From Macrostomum hystrix (Eukaryota > Platyhelminthes > Macrostomidae), in the NCBI GenBank assembly GCA_950097015.1, contig CATNEN010000039.1:5968501-6032500 (forward strand): 64,000 nt of DNA, read 5' to 3'. Below the pieces are notes generated by a model. The model did not search any database and was not told the DNA's origin. It saw nothing but the letters and a program-made list of their open reading frames with translations. How positions within the stretch are numbered: the stretch's first letter is position 1; each line of letters opens with the position of its first letter. Shown one piece after another: positions 1-17,945 of the stretch. Made by a program: the position numbers and the translations under genes.

Positions 1-668
1 AAAAGAGAGCAAACTAAGTCATAAATAGAGCAATGAAATGAACTAAGTCGCAAATGAGAGCAAAAACTAAGTTGCACGGCTGGCTAAGATTTGGAAGGTT
101 GCGCATGTATGTAGCTAAATATACAAATCTGCAAAATCATGTCCAACTCTAGTTTCCTTTCCCAAGCTATGGACTTATGAAAACTCTACCCTATAATATA
201 CACATAAGCATGGAATGAGAAGTAGATGCTAGAAACAAGTGATCCTATAAACATTTCTGTATTTGTCTAATAGACTGGTAACTTCTGTCCAAATAGATTC
301 ATATCTAAACTTCTCAGCAGTATCCAATACCAAAACTATTGTGAAAATCTAAAATCAACATCATTTTATTGTATGCTCATACAATTAATTTGTGGTATTG
401 TTGTTTGCATAATATCCAGATTATTTAGAAGGATACTTTAACTGACACAATCAATATTCTAGGCCTATGAAACTATAACAGTGCTATTCTTAAAGCAGCT
501 ATTACAGTGACAGTACAGTGCTATTACAGTCATATTCGTTTTATGGTCTAGGCCTATGTGATATCGAAAATTTTATGGAAAATCCTGACATTCGCTTTCT
601 AATAAATATTATCTGTCAAAAAGTTTCATAACCAATTTTTCTATACCATTTTCAGCTTAGAAGCTGGA
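1..668. other. AT-rich non-coding region
   Basis: No coding exon is recognisable here. The start holds a few imprecise copies of a short motif around 'aactaagtc' and 'gagcaa'. A strong 3' splice site (a pyrimidine-rich stretch followed by ttttcag) ends at 655, just upstream of a candidate PFK first exon. It could be a spliced-leader acceptor or the end of a 5' UTR intron. Confidence 0.5.
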
Positions 669-711
669 ATGGCGTCTTTATGTGTTCACCCAGTTGGTAG
701 TCGAAGGTCAT
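669..711 (+). other. Candidate first coding exon of phosphofructokinase
   Basis: An ATG at 669 lies 13 bases after a good acceptor (AG at 654-655). It opens 14 codons plus one base, then a consensus donor (gtgagt) begins at 712. Joining this exon to the acceptor that ends at 2004 keeps the reading frame of the next PFK exon (phase 1), giving a PFK of about 835 residues. The alternative is that translation starts at the ATG at 1995. An in-frame stop at 1977-1979 rules out simple upstream extension of that exon. The phase match and good splice sites favour this exon, but family similarity cannot help because PFK N-termini are not conserved. Confidence 0.45.
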
Positions 712-1261
712 GTGAGTATTTTATTTTTTTTTTCAAAAGAACTGACAACTTCAAGATGTATAACTAATTATTTATGTCACCTATAAAATAGTGCACTTAG
801 TATTCACTTTGCTAAATAACTTGTACTCCTTTATAAAACTTGCATGAACTAACACAACACACTGCTGGACCATTTTTAGCATTTGAAATTGGAGGTACAC
901 ATACCATTTCTGTGAAGAATATAGTAATATATTTTTTTATAATAAACTTTTTGTATTTGTTTGCTTTCTATTTAAAATGCTAATTGACTCTATGATGATT
1001 ATTTTGCACTTGCATAATCTGTAACAAATACATAATGACAGCTTATGATTTTTGCATACAGTAGCTACATTTTTAGACAACTTAGAAAAAATGCAACACA
1101 CACTATGCCAATTTACACTCTAAATTTAAAATAACTAAAATTTGCTTCTATTGTCAATAAGTTTTTATCATGATGATTTACAAAACCCTACATGAGCTTG
1201 GTCATTAGAATTTAATGGTAGCCACAACTAGACCATCACTGCTATTACCTATTACCCTCTC

Positions 1262-1960
1262 ACCCTGCAGTCCATCTCACCCTGCAGTCCATCTCACCCT
1301 GCAGTCCATCTCACCCTGCAGTTCATCTCACCCTGCAGTCCATCTCACCCTGCAGTCCATCTCACCCTGCAGTTCATCTCACCCTGCAGTCCATCTCACC
1401 CTGCAGTCCATCTCACCCTGCAGTCCATCTCACCCTGCAGTTCATCTCACCCTGCAGTCCATCTCACCCTGCAGTCCATCTCATCCTACAGTCATCGCAC
1501 TCTGCAGTTGATCTCATCCTACAGTCCATCTCACCCTGCAGTCCATCTCATCCTGCAGTCCATCTCACCCTGCAGTCCATCTCATCCTACAGTCCATCGC
1601 ACTCTGCAGTTGATCTCATCCTACAGTCCACAGTCCATCTCATCCTGCAGTCCATCTCACCCTGCAGTCCATCGCACTCTGCAGTTGATCTCATCCTATA
1701 GTCCATCGCACTCTGCAGTTCATCTCATCCTACAGTCCATCTCATCCTACAGTTCATCTCACCCTGCAGTCCATCTCATCCTGCAGTCCATCTCACCCTG
1801 CAGTCCATCTCACCCTGCAGTCCATCGCACTCTGCAGTTGATCTCATCCTATAGTCCATCGCACTCTGCAGTTCATCTCATCCTACAGTCCATCTCATCC
1901 TACAGTTCATCTCATCCTACAGTTCATCTCATCCTATAGTCCATATCATCCTGCAGTCAT
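1262..1960 (+). repeat. 17-bp minisatellite before the first conserved PFK exon
   Basis: About 40 copies of a 17-bp unit of the form 'tctcaccctgcagtcca', with variants (catcctacag, cgcactctgcag). Each unit looks like a 3' splice site: a pyrimidine tract followed by CAG. The array ends about 35 bases before the ATG at 1995. If 669-711 is a real exon, the array lies in the first PFK intron. Confidence 0.9.
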
Positions 1961-1979
1961 CTCATCTGAATCTGAATGA

Positions 1980-8226
<6,247 letters not shown>

Positions 8227-11121
8227 AAATAACGGGCTGGATCGGCCTTGACAATTGAATTAGAAATGCCTTCCGAACCGCGAGATTTACTCAACTTAGC
8301 GCTTAACAGTGCCACCGGACCGCACTACAGATACCACAGAAAGCTCTGGTCTAGAATGCAAAAACAATGTTGCCATGCAATTGAACACTTTTGCACAAGC
8401 TTTAACAGCGTACGCTTTGATGGTACCTATCAAATACCTGTATTCCTCGTAGCTTTACTAACAATCATTTTTCTCTCGTAGAATACTTTATCCAGCCTTA
8501 TATTTAGATATCTTCAAGGTGCTAAAATTATATGGTTAACGAAAAGCTTTTTCAAAGTTAATTTTAGTTTGTCTGTACTCGATTATCTAATAGTTATCCT
8601 ATATACTCACTGCTATTCACACACAGCGTATGTTTCAAATACACGTAATCGGCGTATGTTATAGCCGAATAACAGATTTCTGAATTTTAGCATTCTCTTC
8701 AAGATAAAACTACAGAACTCAATGTAAGTTCTGTGGATAAAGCTAAGCTTTCAGCAATTTAATTCTCAGCTACTTTCTCTACTTCACTTTTACAGTAATG
8801 ATAATAGTGCGCCCCACGCCGACCACCAGGAAGTAAAATCGCTCGTTGCGCCAGCAGGACGGAGGGCCGCGTCAGACGCGCTCGCTGGCTCAATGAGTTG
8901 GTCGTCTCGCATGTCTAGATTTGTTAAGGCTTGTTTACAGTGCCAACAAACGAGGCCAGAATACACAATTATACATTCTTTCGTACTCGATATTCTACAG
9001 CAAGAGTTATTAGATGGCGGCGCGTAACCTGCCGAAGTCTTGCAGCAATTATTGTGGATTAACACTATGACTACCAAGCTCATGGGGGTTTTTAAACCAA
9101 GTCACTGCAGTGTAGGAAGAGCCGTGTTGTCTATGGGGCAGTATGGGCTAGAGATCGAGACTAGTGTGGCTGCTGTATAGGAAGAGCCGTGTTGTCTATG
9201 GGCTAGAGATCGAGACTAGTGTGGCTGCACTACCATTTGAAGAGCTGCTGGACCTTCAACAAGTGGCACCAGCCAAATATCGACACCCTGATGCAAATTT
9301 CTCCGACTTCGCTGATCTAGCCTTAGTACAGGGACAAACCTCAACCACAGGACCCTCAGCTCGCCTAGTCTGTCAACCTATCAGTCACCACCCGACGCCG
9401 TCAGCAGGGTGCCTTCAGCTGACTATTGGAGTTTCTAAAGCGATTTTTTTGTTTTGCTGATGAAGCCAGTTTTTTTGGCCTAAACTCCACTAACATTATT
9501 TGAAGGTCCAGCAGCTCCGTCTATAAAGGACAATGCACCACCAGTCGGAGATGATGCAGGGTGGAATTCTCCCCCCCATGGTAGTAGTTCTTCTGTTAAG
9601 CAAAAATGTTATGCTAATACTTAAACTGTACACCCAGTAAGGTAAAGCACCATTACCTTATCAACTATTCAATGGTTCAGCGAGTTTCACTCAGCACTAT
9701 CAGATAATTGTCTTGCACTTGGAGTACAGAAGTACATACATACAAAAGAACAAAATTAAGCCAAACTGCATAATAACCTACATGTTATCATGCAGATTCT
9801 GTTTGTTTGACAATGAATCGCACCAGTCTTGTCTTTATCCATTCATAGTATTACCATCTGATACAAAAATATGCACAAAGGGCAAAATATTTATTTGTAT
9901 GTTTGTCACTTGTTTGTTTTGAAAAAGTCAACAATTACTTTGTCAATCAACATGCTATGACCCTGTACTTAAAATACTGTATATTCAAAATGAATTGAAC
10001 TTGCTGCTGAAAAAACAAAGATAAATGATTAAAATCAATGCAAAACAATTATTATTATTTACTGTACCTAGACACATGAACAAGTTACAAATATAGATAT
10101 GTGTAGCGAAATTAACAAAATGTTGTAGCAATCATAAGCAAGTTTAATTACTAATTAAGATTTAGCAACAATAAAGGGTTATTTTGAAAAAAAGCAAATA
10201 AACTTTTATTTCATTATGTCAAAGTAAAAATCACACTAGCAGGACTTGAACAAATTAGTTATTCTTCTGGCTTTTTAGTCAATTTTTTTATTTATCTTTT
10301 TCACGTGTTTTGAGCCTTTGTCTATGCATGTGAAATATGTAAAACAAATGTCATCTATAAACTTATCATTATTTTGACATATATTTAATCTATTCCAATA
10401 AGTCCAGGACTTATTGATTTATTTTTAACAAGCAAGTCTTTCACTTTTTAAATTAATTTTGAGTTAAAAAATACATTTCTAGAAATTCTACAATACTACA
10501 ATTTTCTTCATAGATTTTAGAAAGTTAAGCTGAATTTCAAGCTTAAAATTAGAAAAAAAGAAAAAGCTTAATTTTAAACAGAATGCAATCATACAAACGA
10601 CTACTTGTTTACTCTCATTCAAAAACAGCATTAAGAACATTTGAATTGTTGCTCTTGTGGTATATTCTAACACCACCGAATAAATCAGTATATTATAAAA
10701 TTAAAATGCATTGTTAAATGAGGACTTTAAATGCCTTCTTGAGGAACCCAAAAAATCCGCACGTGCTCCGCGTCGATTGTTACGTAAATAGAGTTCGATG
10801 AAAAATTGGCAGTTAAATTAGTTTTTATTGTGTTACAGTAGAACAAAGGTTGTTAAACTGCAGCAATCAAGCTCTGAAAAACATTGTAACTGTTTGACAT
10901 ATTTGTTATTTAACTATACTTTTCTAAACTTTATTTTGACGCCTTGTTTGGTTTTAAGATAGAAATTTCTAGAAATTTCTTTTTTGTTCTGACAACAATA
11001 AACTCAAAAGAGAGTACTTAAAGATGCGCAACCACCCCTTTAAGCGTGCCAGGTAGCTCAAAATCTCAAAAGTTTAATCTTAAGTTTTTTCTGCATCGTT
11101 TCTAAGTTTCCACTCAATAAA
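8227..11121. other. Intergenic region between PFK and MLF
   Basis: Mostly AT-rich with no recognisable exon. Two small structures are visible. A direct duplication of about 51-62 bases occurs at 9112-9173 and 9178-9228 (tag gaagagccgtg...). An 18-bp perfect inverted repeat (gagctgctggaccttcaa) lies at 9242-9259 and 9500-9517. The latter could be ends of a small non-autonomous element, but no flanking target-site duplication was found by eye. Confidence 0.6.
9112..9228 (+). repeat. Tandem direct duplication
   Basis: Two adjacent copies of a segment starting 'taggaagagccgtgttgtct' and ending 'ctagtgtggctgc'. The first copy has about 11 extra bases in the middle. Nothing in it looks coding. Confidence 0.85.
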
Positions 11122-12836
11122 ATGTTTGGCAACGCCTTTCGCGAATTCGAGACTGATCCATTCTTCGATTTTGGGTAAGCTTTTTCTCAATTATTTTTAC
11201 TGAACAGTTTAGAGTTAGATAAATTCTTAAGTATATTTTAATTTCCCAGCTATTTAAATTTAATTTTAAATTACAAAAATCGTATCCTTGATTTCATTGC
11301 ATCCTGGAGTTTTTTTGATGAAGCTAAATTTAGAATGAAAAAAATATTTTGTTCGATTCAGAAATTCGCCATTCAGGCGTCATTCCTCAATGTTGGAGGC
11401 TGGATTGCAGCATCAGCAGCGAAGCCGAGCTGCAGATACTTTCGATCCGCACTACACAGGCGCCCTCGTGCCAGCCACTCGGAGGCCTGCCACAGGAGAG
11501 TCAGATGACGCGGCGGCAACTCGGTTGGTTCGTGGTCCGGGCTCAGAGGAGAGTCCCGACATTCGCGAGAATGCCGATCGCGGACATCGACGGCTGGAAC
11601 GCTACGACCAGAACGAAGCATCTAGGCGTGAGCGTCGAGTTACGGATCGCCGTGGATTAAGTCAGGACGACTTTACCATGGCTCCATATTCAGGCTCAAT
11701 GTTGGGCAATTTTGGTTTTGCTTCGTTTGAGCAGCACTTTAATCAGGTGCGCATTGAATTTAGTGCCATAAATTCGCAAAAATGTATATATATCTACGTA
11801 GAGGCTCCCACTTTCTATATTTTATTTGCGATGTACTTCCTTACAATTAGCCGTGCGTACTTGCATGAGGTTGTTCTATTTTTTAGCAAATTCTACTTCT
11901 TTTAGTATTGTCCTTGTACCAACAAAGCAATTAGATTAAGAATCTCAGTGCATTCCTGCGCTTACGAGCATATACGTGCAACATGTGCATTTTAACACAG
12001 ATTGTGTGAGTATGCATTGAGTTTTTATTTCGAATCGATACATCGAGCTAACACTTTTCATTCGCCGATGTGAAGATGCTTGGCGGCATGCAGCGTATGA
12101 TGGCAGACATGGGCGACCGGATGCGTCAAATGGACGAGGCCTCGCATCGCGATGACTTCGACGGCCACTTTTACAGCCACACGTCAGTCTACTCTCGCCG
12201 CTACGATGGCGAAGGCAGCGAGCCCCACGTCTATCAGGCCATGTCTGAGGTGCGCGCCGCACCTGGGGGCGTTCGCGAGACTAGGTAAGTCGATTACAGC
12301 TGTCAATTTTCTCAATAGACTCTTTCAAACAAAACTTCATCGCTTCACTCGTCCATAGGCGCGCCGTTCGCGACACCCGCGCGCAAGAGGAGCGCGCCGC
12401 ACACGGACGGCACATCGGCGCCAGGGGCCACGTCGTTGAACGCCGGCGAAACATGCGAACTGGCGACGGGCAGGAGGACCACAAGTACAGCGGCATCGGA
12501 GAGGGTTAGTGCTGGGGTATCATTTCATTGATTTGGTTAGTGTAGAGACTGGCGATCAATCATATCGTTTTACCTTTCATTCAAACTTTGGTTTTCACAG
12601 ACGAAGCTGAAAACTTCGACCGCGATTGGCGCAGCCGGGCCACCCGCGCCCTGGCTATTGAAGACGACCGTCTGGACCAGGAGTCCAAACGACGCCGGCA
12701 ACGCGCCCTAGCCGAACGACCTGTCCCAGTGGACGGAGGCGAAGATGCCCGTCGCGATCGGCGTCGTCCAGCCATCGCCTCGTCCAGCAGAGGCAAGGAC
12801 ACCGGCGAACCCGAACTTCGAGGCGGCAGGCTGTGA
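11122..12836 (+). CDS. MLF: Myeloid leukemia factor family protein (MLF1/MLF2-like)
   Basis: MLF proteins are nucleo-cytoplasmic adaptors linked to transcription control, haematopoiesis and co-chaperone activity in animals; no enzyme activity is known. Exons: 11122-11174, 11377-11746, 12076-12284, 12359-12504 and 12601-12836 with stop TGA. The phases are consistent and give about 337 residues (vertebrate MLFs are about 250-270). The N-terminus has the family-like start MFGNAFREFETDPFF. The conserved core lies in exons 3-4: a methionine-rich stretch (MLGGMQRMMADMGDRM), a tyrosine-rich segment (SVYSRRYDGEG) and the hallmark APGGVRETR RAVRDTR. The extra length is an Arg/Asp-rich region in exon 2 and a charged Arg-rich tail. 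The acceptor of exon 3 (gatgtgaag) has a weak pyrimidine tract, so that border is the least certain. Confidence 0.9.
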
Positions 12837-12940
12837 GCCGAGGATGCGCTGGGATCGTTTTGTATAAAACATGTTCGACTTCGCTCATAGTCATACCCTC
12901 TCGTAGTGTGTCATCTATTTTCATCAGCGAATTTTTGTTC

Positions 12941-12946
12941 ATTAAA
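12941..12946 (+). terminator. Probable MLF poly(A) signal (ATTAAA)
   Basis: ATTAAA lies 105 bases after the MLF stop codon, the first plausible polyadenylation hexamer downstream. Confidence 0.5.
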
Positions 12947-13429
12947 AGTTGCTGCTTTTGTTAAGCTTTTCATCTAGAAAATTAAATGAACTGTTTCGTT
13001 AACCACGTATACACCCTGACAGATTGCAAATTATTGATGGTATAAGTATTTGAAGTAAACGAGTTTTTCTACTACTCAAGCTGTACCTAGTATAACTACA
13101 GCACAGAATACTTGTCATATTTTTCGCGTTCTTGCTATCATTTTATACTTGTTATTCTAGGATTTTTATATTTGCAGCTTTTTAGAAGACCGTCCGTACC
13201 CCTGTTTGTGTCAGTTTTTTAATGCAAAAAAATTAAACGGGCAAGCCTCGCGTTTTAGCCCTACAAATTTTTTTTTCTCCTCGATCGATAAAATGTGATG
13301 GAGGAGTTCACACGTTTCATTCCATGCACACGAAACTATCGTGTCATTAAAGTTCATTTAATTAAAGTACATTTTTGTTTCCAAAAATTCGATTAGTCTG
13401 TGTCAGATGTGCATGTTTTATTTCGATTA

Positions 13430-14345
13430 GCCGGACGATTACCCACGGGGTCAAATCAAGGCGCAGCCATTAAGGGGATGATTACCCACGGGGTCAAATC
13501 AAGGCGCAGCCATTAAGGGGATGATTACCCACGGGGTCAAATCAAGGCGCAGCCATTAAGGGGATGATTACCCACGGGGTCAAATCAAGGCGCAGCCATT
13601 TAGGGGATGATTACCCACGGGGTCATATCAAGGCGCAGCCATTAAGGGGATGATTACCCACGGGGTCAAATCAAGGCGCAGCCATTAAGGGGATGATTAC
13701 CCACGGGGTCAAATCAAGGCGCAGCCATTAAGGGGATGATTACCCACGGGGTCAAATCAAGGCGCAGCCATTTAGGGGATGATTACCCACGGGGTCATAT
13801 CAAGGCGCAGCCATTTAGGGGATGATTACCCACGGGGTCATATCAAGGCGCAGCCATTAAGCTGGGATGATTACCCACGGGGTCAAATCAAGGCGCAGCC
13901 ATTAAGGGGATGATTACCCACGGGGTCAAATCAAGGCGCAGCCATTAAGGGGATGATTACCCACGGGGTCAAATCAAGGCGCAGCCATTTAGGGGATGAT
14001 TACCCACGGGGTCATATCAAGGCGCAGCCATTAAGGGGATGATTACCCACGGGGTCAAATCAAGGCGCAGCCATTAAGGGGATGATTACCCACGGGGTCA
14101 AATCAAGGCGCAGCCATTAAGGGGATGATTACCAACGGGGTCAAATCAAGGCGCAGCCATTTAGGGGATGATTACCCACGGGGTCATATCAAGGCGCAGC
14201 CATTAAGGGGATGATTACCCACGGGGTCAAATCAAGGCGCAGCCATTAAGGGCCGATGATTACCCACGGGGTCAAATCAAGGCGCAGCCATTAAGGGGGT
14301 GATTACCCACGGGGTCAAATCAAGGCGCAGCCATTAAGGGGATGA
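13430..14345 (+). repeat. 43-bp satellite array, about 21 copies
   Basis: Nearly identical 43-bp units with 'gattacccacggggtcaaat' followed by 'caaggcgcagccattaagggg'. Two linked variants recur: a unit ending in atttagg is followed by a unit reading gtcatatc. The array therefore probably grew by copying blocks of several units. A few copies have small insertions (ctggg near 13862, ccg near 14253). No coding frame is conserved. Confidence 0.95.
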
Positions 14346-15431
14346 CAATAATTAACTTAGGCTTTAGAATGGAGCCCACGAGGTCAGTCCTCGAACCAAA
14401 CCGACTAAGGAAATCAGTAGGTGGTCGATCCCGTCGACTAGAAACGCCGAGATATCTCACCCCAGTCCTTACCATGGTACCCTGGGGGAACAAATAGGAT
14501 AAATTGGGGATTTTTGGCATTAGGTTTTCGACCTGTGCCGAGAGTACAGTACGTGCGGCCAAAAGTAAATCCAGGACGCTCTCCAGGATGCTCCATCCCT
14601 TTGAGCGACTCGCGGAAATCAAGCCATGAGTCTCAGAAAAACTGCCGAGAACCTCCTGAACCCTTAGATTTTCGATGTATCTCATGGATTGGAGAACGTT
14701 TTAAGGACCAACACTCAGCTCTTGAAGTTGCTTTCATCAACACTTGGAAATCCCGAAATTTGTGAGTCTAGTGGGTCTAATTGGAGTCCACTTTCGAGTC
14801 GAAGCTGACGACATGCAACTAAAATCATAGTAAAATTCAAGTTATCAAATTCGTTGGAAATGAAAAATCCTCCTGGCAATTAAGTCCAGGCCGTAGTCCT
14901 TCAATCTCGAATCGGACCATGAATGACTGGCGTGAGATGTCTCGTCATTTCTAGTCGACTGGATCGACCAACCTATATACGTAAATTACACGCTTAGATC
15001 GCTCTGCCTCTCACCCCCAGCTGCTGGTTGTTTGAGCATTTGCATTTGTTGCTTGAACCGCCAATGAGAGGCGAGGATTCAAAACTATATAAATTATATA
15101 AATTATAAACGTGTCAGTTTGAACCATAGACGCTATATGTACTTAATCTTTAAGTTTTGGTTTTGGACTGGCGGTTTTCGGTCCTCAGCCTGAATGCCTG
15201 AAAAAATACTAACTGTCTAGCCAACTCGCCTCACTACGCGTGGTCAATTATACATATAATCCTCTGGGGGCAAGCAGCCCACTGGGAAAAGTTCTAGTGG
15301 GCCTAGTGTCGTTAGTGTCATTATAAGGCTTCAGCAACGTATTATGGTATAAACGATCACTCAGCGATAATGGCATGTCTATGGCACAAACTGCGCCAAT
15401 CCGCCATGAGCCAGAAGCTTACAAAATTTGG
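14346..15431. other. Non-coding region after the 43-bp array
   Basis: Unique sequence with short open frames on both strands and no recognisable protein. At about 15320 a short stretch (cattataaggcttcag) matches the arm of the hairpin that follows. Confidence 0.4.
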
Positions 15432-15673
15432 ACGCTTATATTTGTTTCTTTTCAATTATCAATTAAAGTATATATTTTACCAACCGGTAAAAGCATTATA
15501 AGGCTTCAGGCCATAGACAAATCAACTCCCCCTATAACGCCGTTGCTTGTCGACCGACAGCCGCCAGATAGCGTTATAGGGGAGTTGATTTGTCTATGGC
15601 CTGAAGCCTTATAATGCTTTTACCGGTTGGTAAAATACTTTAATTGATAATTGAAAAGAAACAAATATACGCG
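15432..15673. repeat. Long fold-back element (about 105-bp arms, 30-bp loop)
   Basis: The left arm 15432-15540 and right arm 15571-15673 are almost perfect reverse complements, separated by a 30-base loop. Arm landmarks are 'accaaccggtaaaagcatta' and 'ggccatagacaaatcaactc'; the only visible differences are a few bases of indel. A transcript through it would form a roughly 100-bp hairpin. It is most simply a fold-back or MITE-type element, or a recent inverted duplication. The stretch 15312-15330 repeats part of the arm outside the element. Confidence 0.9.
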
Positions 15674-16009
15674 CCTCGATCGACCGCCATTAACTTGCTC
15701 GGCACCCAACCGGTAAAGTTCCATTATAGTCATGTCATTATCTGACACGAGTTTATTCCTGCAGCTAATTTTGTACAATTTCTGTCATCTTTTTGGTATA
15801 CTGCGGAATTAAAATTTGTGTTACTAAAGCTTACAGTTGCAATGTTTTTGTCATTATTTCAGTATTGAAAAACAAAAACTGTTAAAAATTTACGCCATTA
15901 TCTAGTTTTTAATGTATTAATGTACTACTTATTTCTATGGATTCGTCATTGGTTTTAATTAACTGCTAATTTCTGTTTACTCATGAACTGCTTTCAAATG
16001 TTTCAGATA

Positions 16010-17945
16010 ATGAACCGGCGAAGCTACTATCGGGAAACCAATCGAGCACTACAAGAAGCTTTGTGGGAGGAGCCGGCGGAGCCTGGTGCCGTGCATGCGC
16101 ACCTGATGTTGAGACGGAAGGAGATTCGCTGAAGTTTTCTGCCCTCGAGACTTCCTCTGCAATGGGAACGCAGGAGCCTCCACTAGGACTGGGGCATCAA
16201 AATGCAGAATTGGATGATTCGTTTGTTGTCTTCGATGAGTTGGATTCGGACCTCTTCGACTCCCATGCGGGCTCAGAGCTGTCTGAAGATGATGCGGTCG
16301 CTGGAAATGAGACTTGCGAATTAACCTTTGCCGAGGAATTGTTGGCGTTTTTAATGTACCTAGGGTGTCGATGCAGTACTTACTAAACATACTTTCAAGA
16401 ATGTGTATACTTGTCAAAAGTTCCCAAGAACTGTGTACCTGTTAAAAACGCTTGGCTCCAAGTTTTCTGCATCCATTTCTTCCATGGCTTCCGGTCACTA
16501 TACGTACCTGTATTGGGATTGCCTACATCTGGTGAGGTTGCTTTGAACTGCAAGTTTAACATTGATGGTGTACCACTGTAATAGAGCTCGTCAGCGTCAC
16601 TTTGGCCAATTCTAGTATCGTTTGCTAATCTACGTCGCCCCTTTCCTGTTGCTTTGTACTATGGGATAAAGAAGCCTGATGTTTCTGAATACTTGAGTGA
16701 TCTTGTGCGAGAAATTTCAACTCTTCGTGAACTGGTTTCCGTGTCCGAAATTTGCTCATTAAACTTGGTAAAACTATTTTTATATGCGATGCCCCTGCCA
16801 GAGCTTACATTCAATGTATCTCTGGACATGCTTCCAAGAAGGGCTGTGGGTATTGCAGGGAACTTGGGGCGTTATCATGTGGATCGTGTCGTTTTTTCAA
16901 CTGTAATTGGCACTCCTCGCACTGACGATATCGTACAAGCAGCAGAGGTAGGATAATCAGCTGGCTGCGTCCCCTATTTTGCCAGTTGCAAACCTACTTT
17001 CAGATTTTCCTGTCGATGAGCAACATTGCATCTGTTTGGGAGTCTGTAGGCGGCTTTGCCACTATTTTTTTCTAAAGTCAAGGGTCTTACACTTGCGTGC
17101 CGCATCTCAGGTGAACGGCTTAAGGCTCTATCTGATGAGATTTCTCTTTACCGATCATTTACGCCGTCTGAGTTTCAACGTCAAGTTAGGCGTCTAGAGA
17201 CGGACTTGTCCCATTACAATGCCACTGAGTTTCGCAGCTTGCTTTTGTACTTTGGTCCCTTTCTGTTTGAAAAGTACCTGTCCGCTCCTTACTATAATCA
17301 GTTTCTGCTTCTACACTTTGCTTACTATGTTCTTTCATCAGCAGCTAACTATCAGCACCTGTATGCCCATGCGCACCGCTGTTTGGAAATATTTGTCGCC
17401 AATATGCCAACACAGTTTGACCAACGCTGGGTGTCCTATAATTTTCACGTGCTGCTTCATCTTTATGAATTTGTTGTCGAATATGGTCCTTTGTCTAACT
17501 TTACGGCCTTCCCATTCGAAAACTTTCTTGGCCTTCTTAAACGCAGAATTCGGTGCACCCGCGGAATCATGGCAAATGCAGTAAATCAGTTAATGTCTGC
17601 GTAGCATCCCTTCCAAAAATCAGTCCTCGACGTTTAATTTTACACCATCAGCGCCTAATAATTGTGCGATTATTAATGGTTCCCCTGTTATTATTTCCAC
17701 CGTACAACCTGACGGTTCATTGTTCAGATGATGTTCAGGCGAGACCTGTACACATTTCCTTATCAATCTGGTAAAATCGGAATTGGATACTTTTGTCGTA
17801 GGCCAGAGACATGTGACTGGTATTCCCTCCAACAAAGCTATTTGCTTTCCACTGAAGGGAGAATTTGTCATTTTTCCACTCGTCGAAGCACGTGCATTTG
17901 GATAAAGCATCAATTTACCTCTGATAATCCGGCATCTAGACATGT
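16010..17945 (+). pseudogene. Broken CACTA-like (EnSpm-type) transposase
   Basis: Three or more frame-shifted open segments lie in series: 16010-16129 (starts MNRRSYYRETNRALQEAL), 16063-16386 (acidic, ending in TFAEELLAFL), 16654-16956, 16979-17077 (FPVDEQHCICLGVCRRL) and 17056-17604. The last segment has the best family signal: a PSEFQRQVRRL-like stretch, ATEFRSLLLYFGPFLFEKYL, YNFHVLLHLYEFVVEYGPL and FTAFPFENFLGLLKRRIR. From memory this matches the C-terminal half of proteins encoded by large CACTA/EnSpm-type elements common in invertebrates. Frame breaks show it is inactive. Further degraded coding sequence continues to about 17945. Terminal CACTA repeats were not found. Confidence 0.65.

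Noticed and set aside
8248-8481. 77-codon open frame just after PFK
   Set aside because: Starts at a non-ATG codon within the probable PFK 3' UTR and shows no family signal.
13430-14345. CRISPR-like array
   Set aside because: Units abut without unique spacers, and the DNA is animal nuclear with spliced genes.
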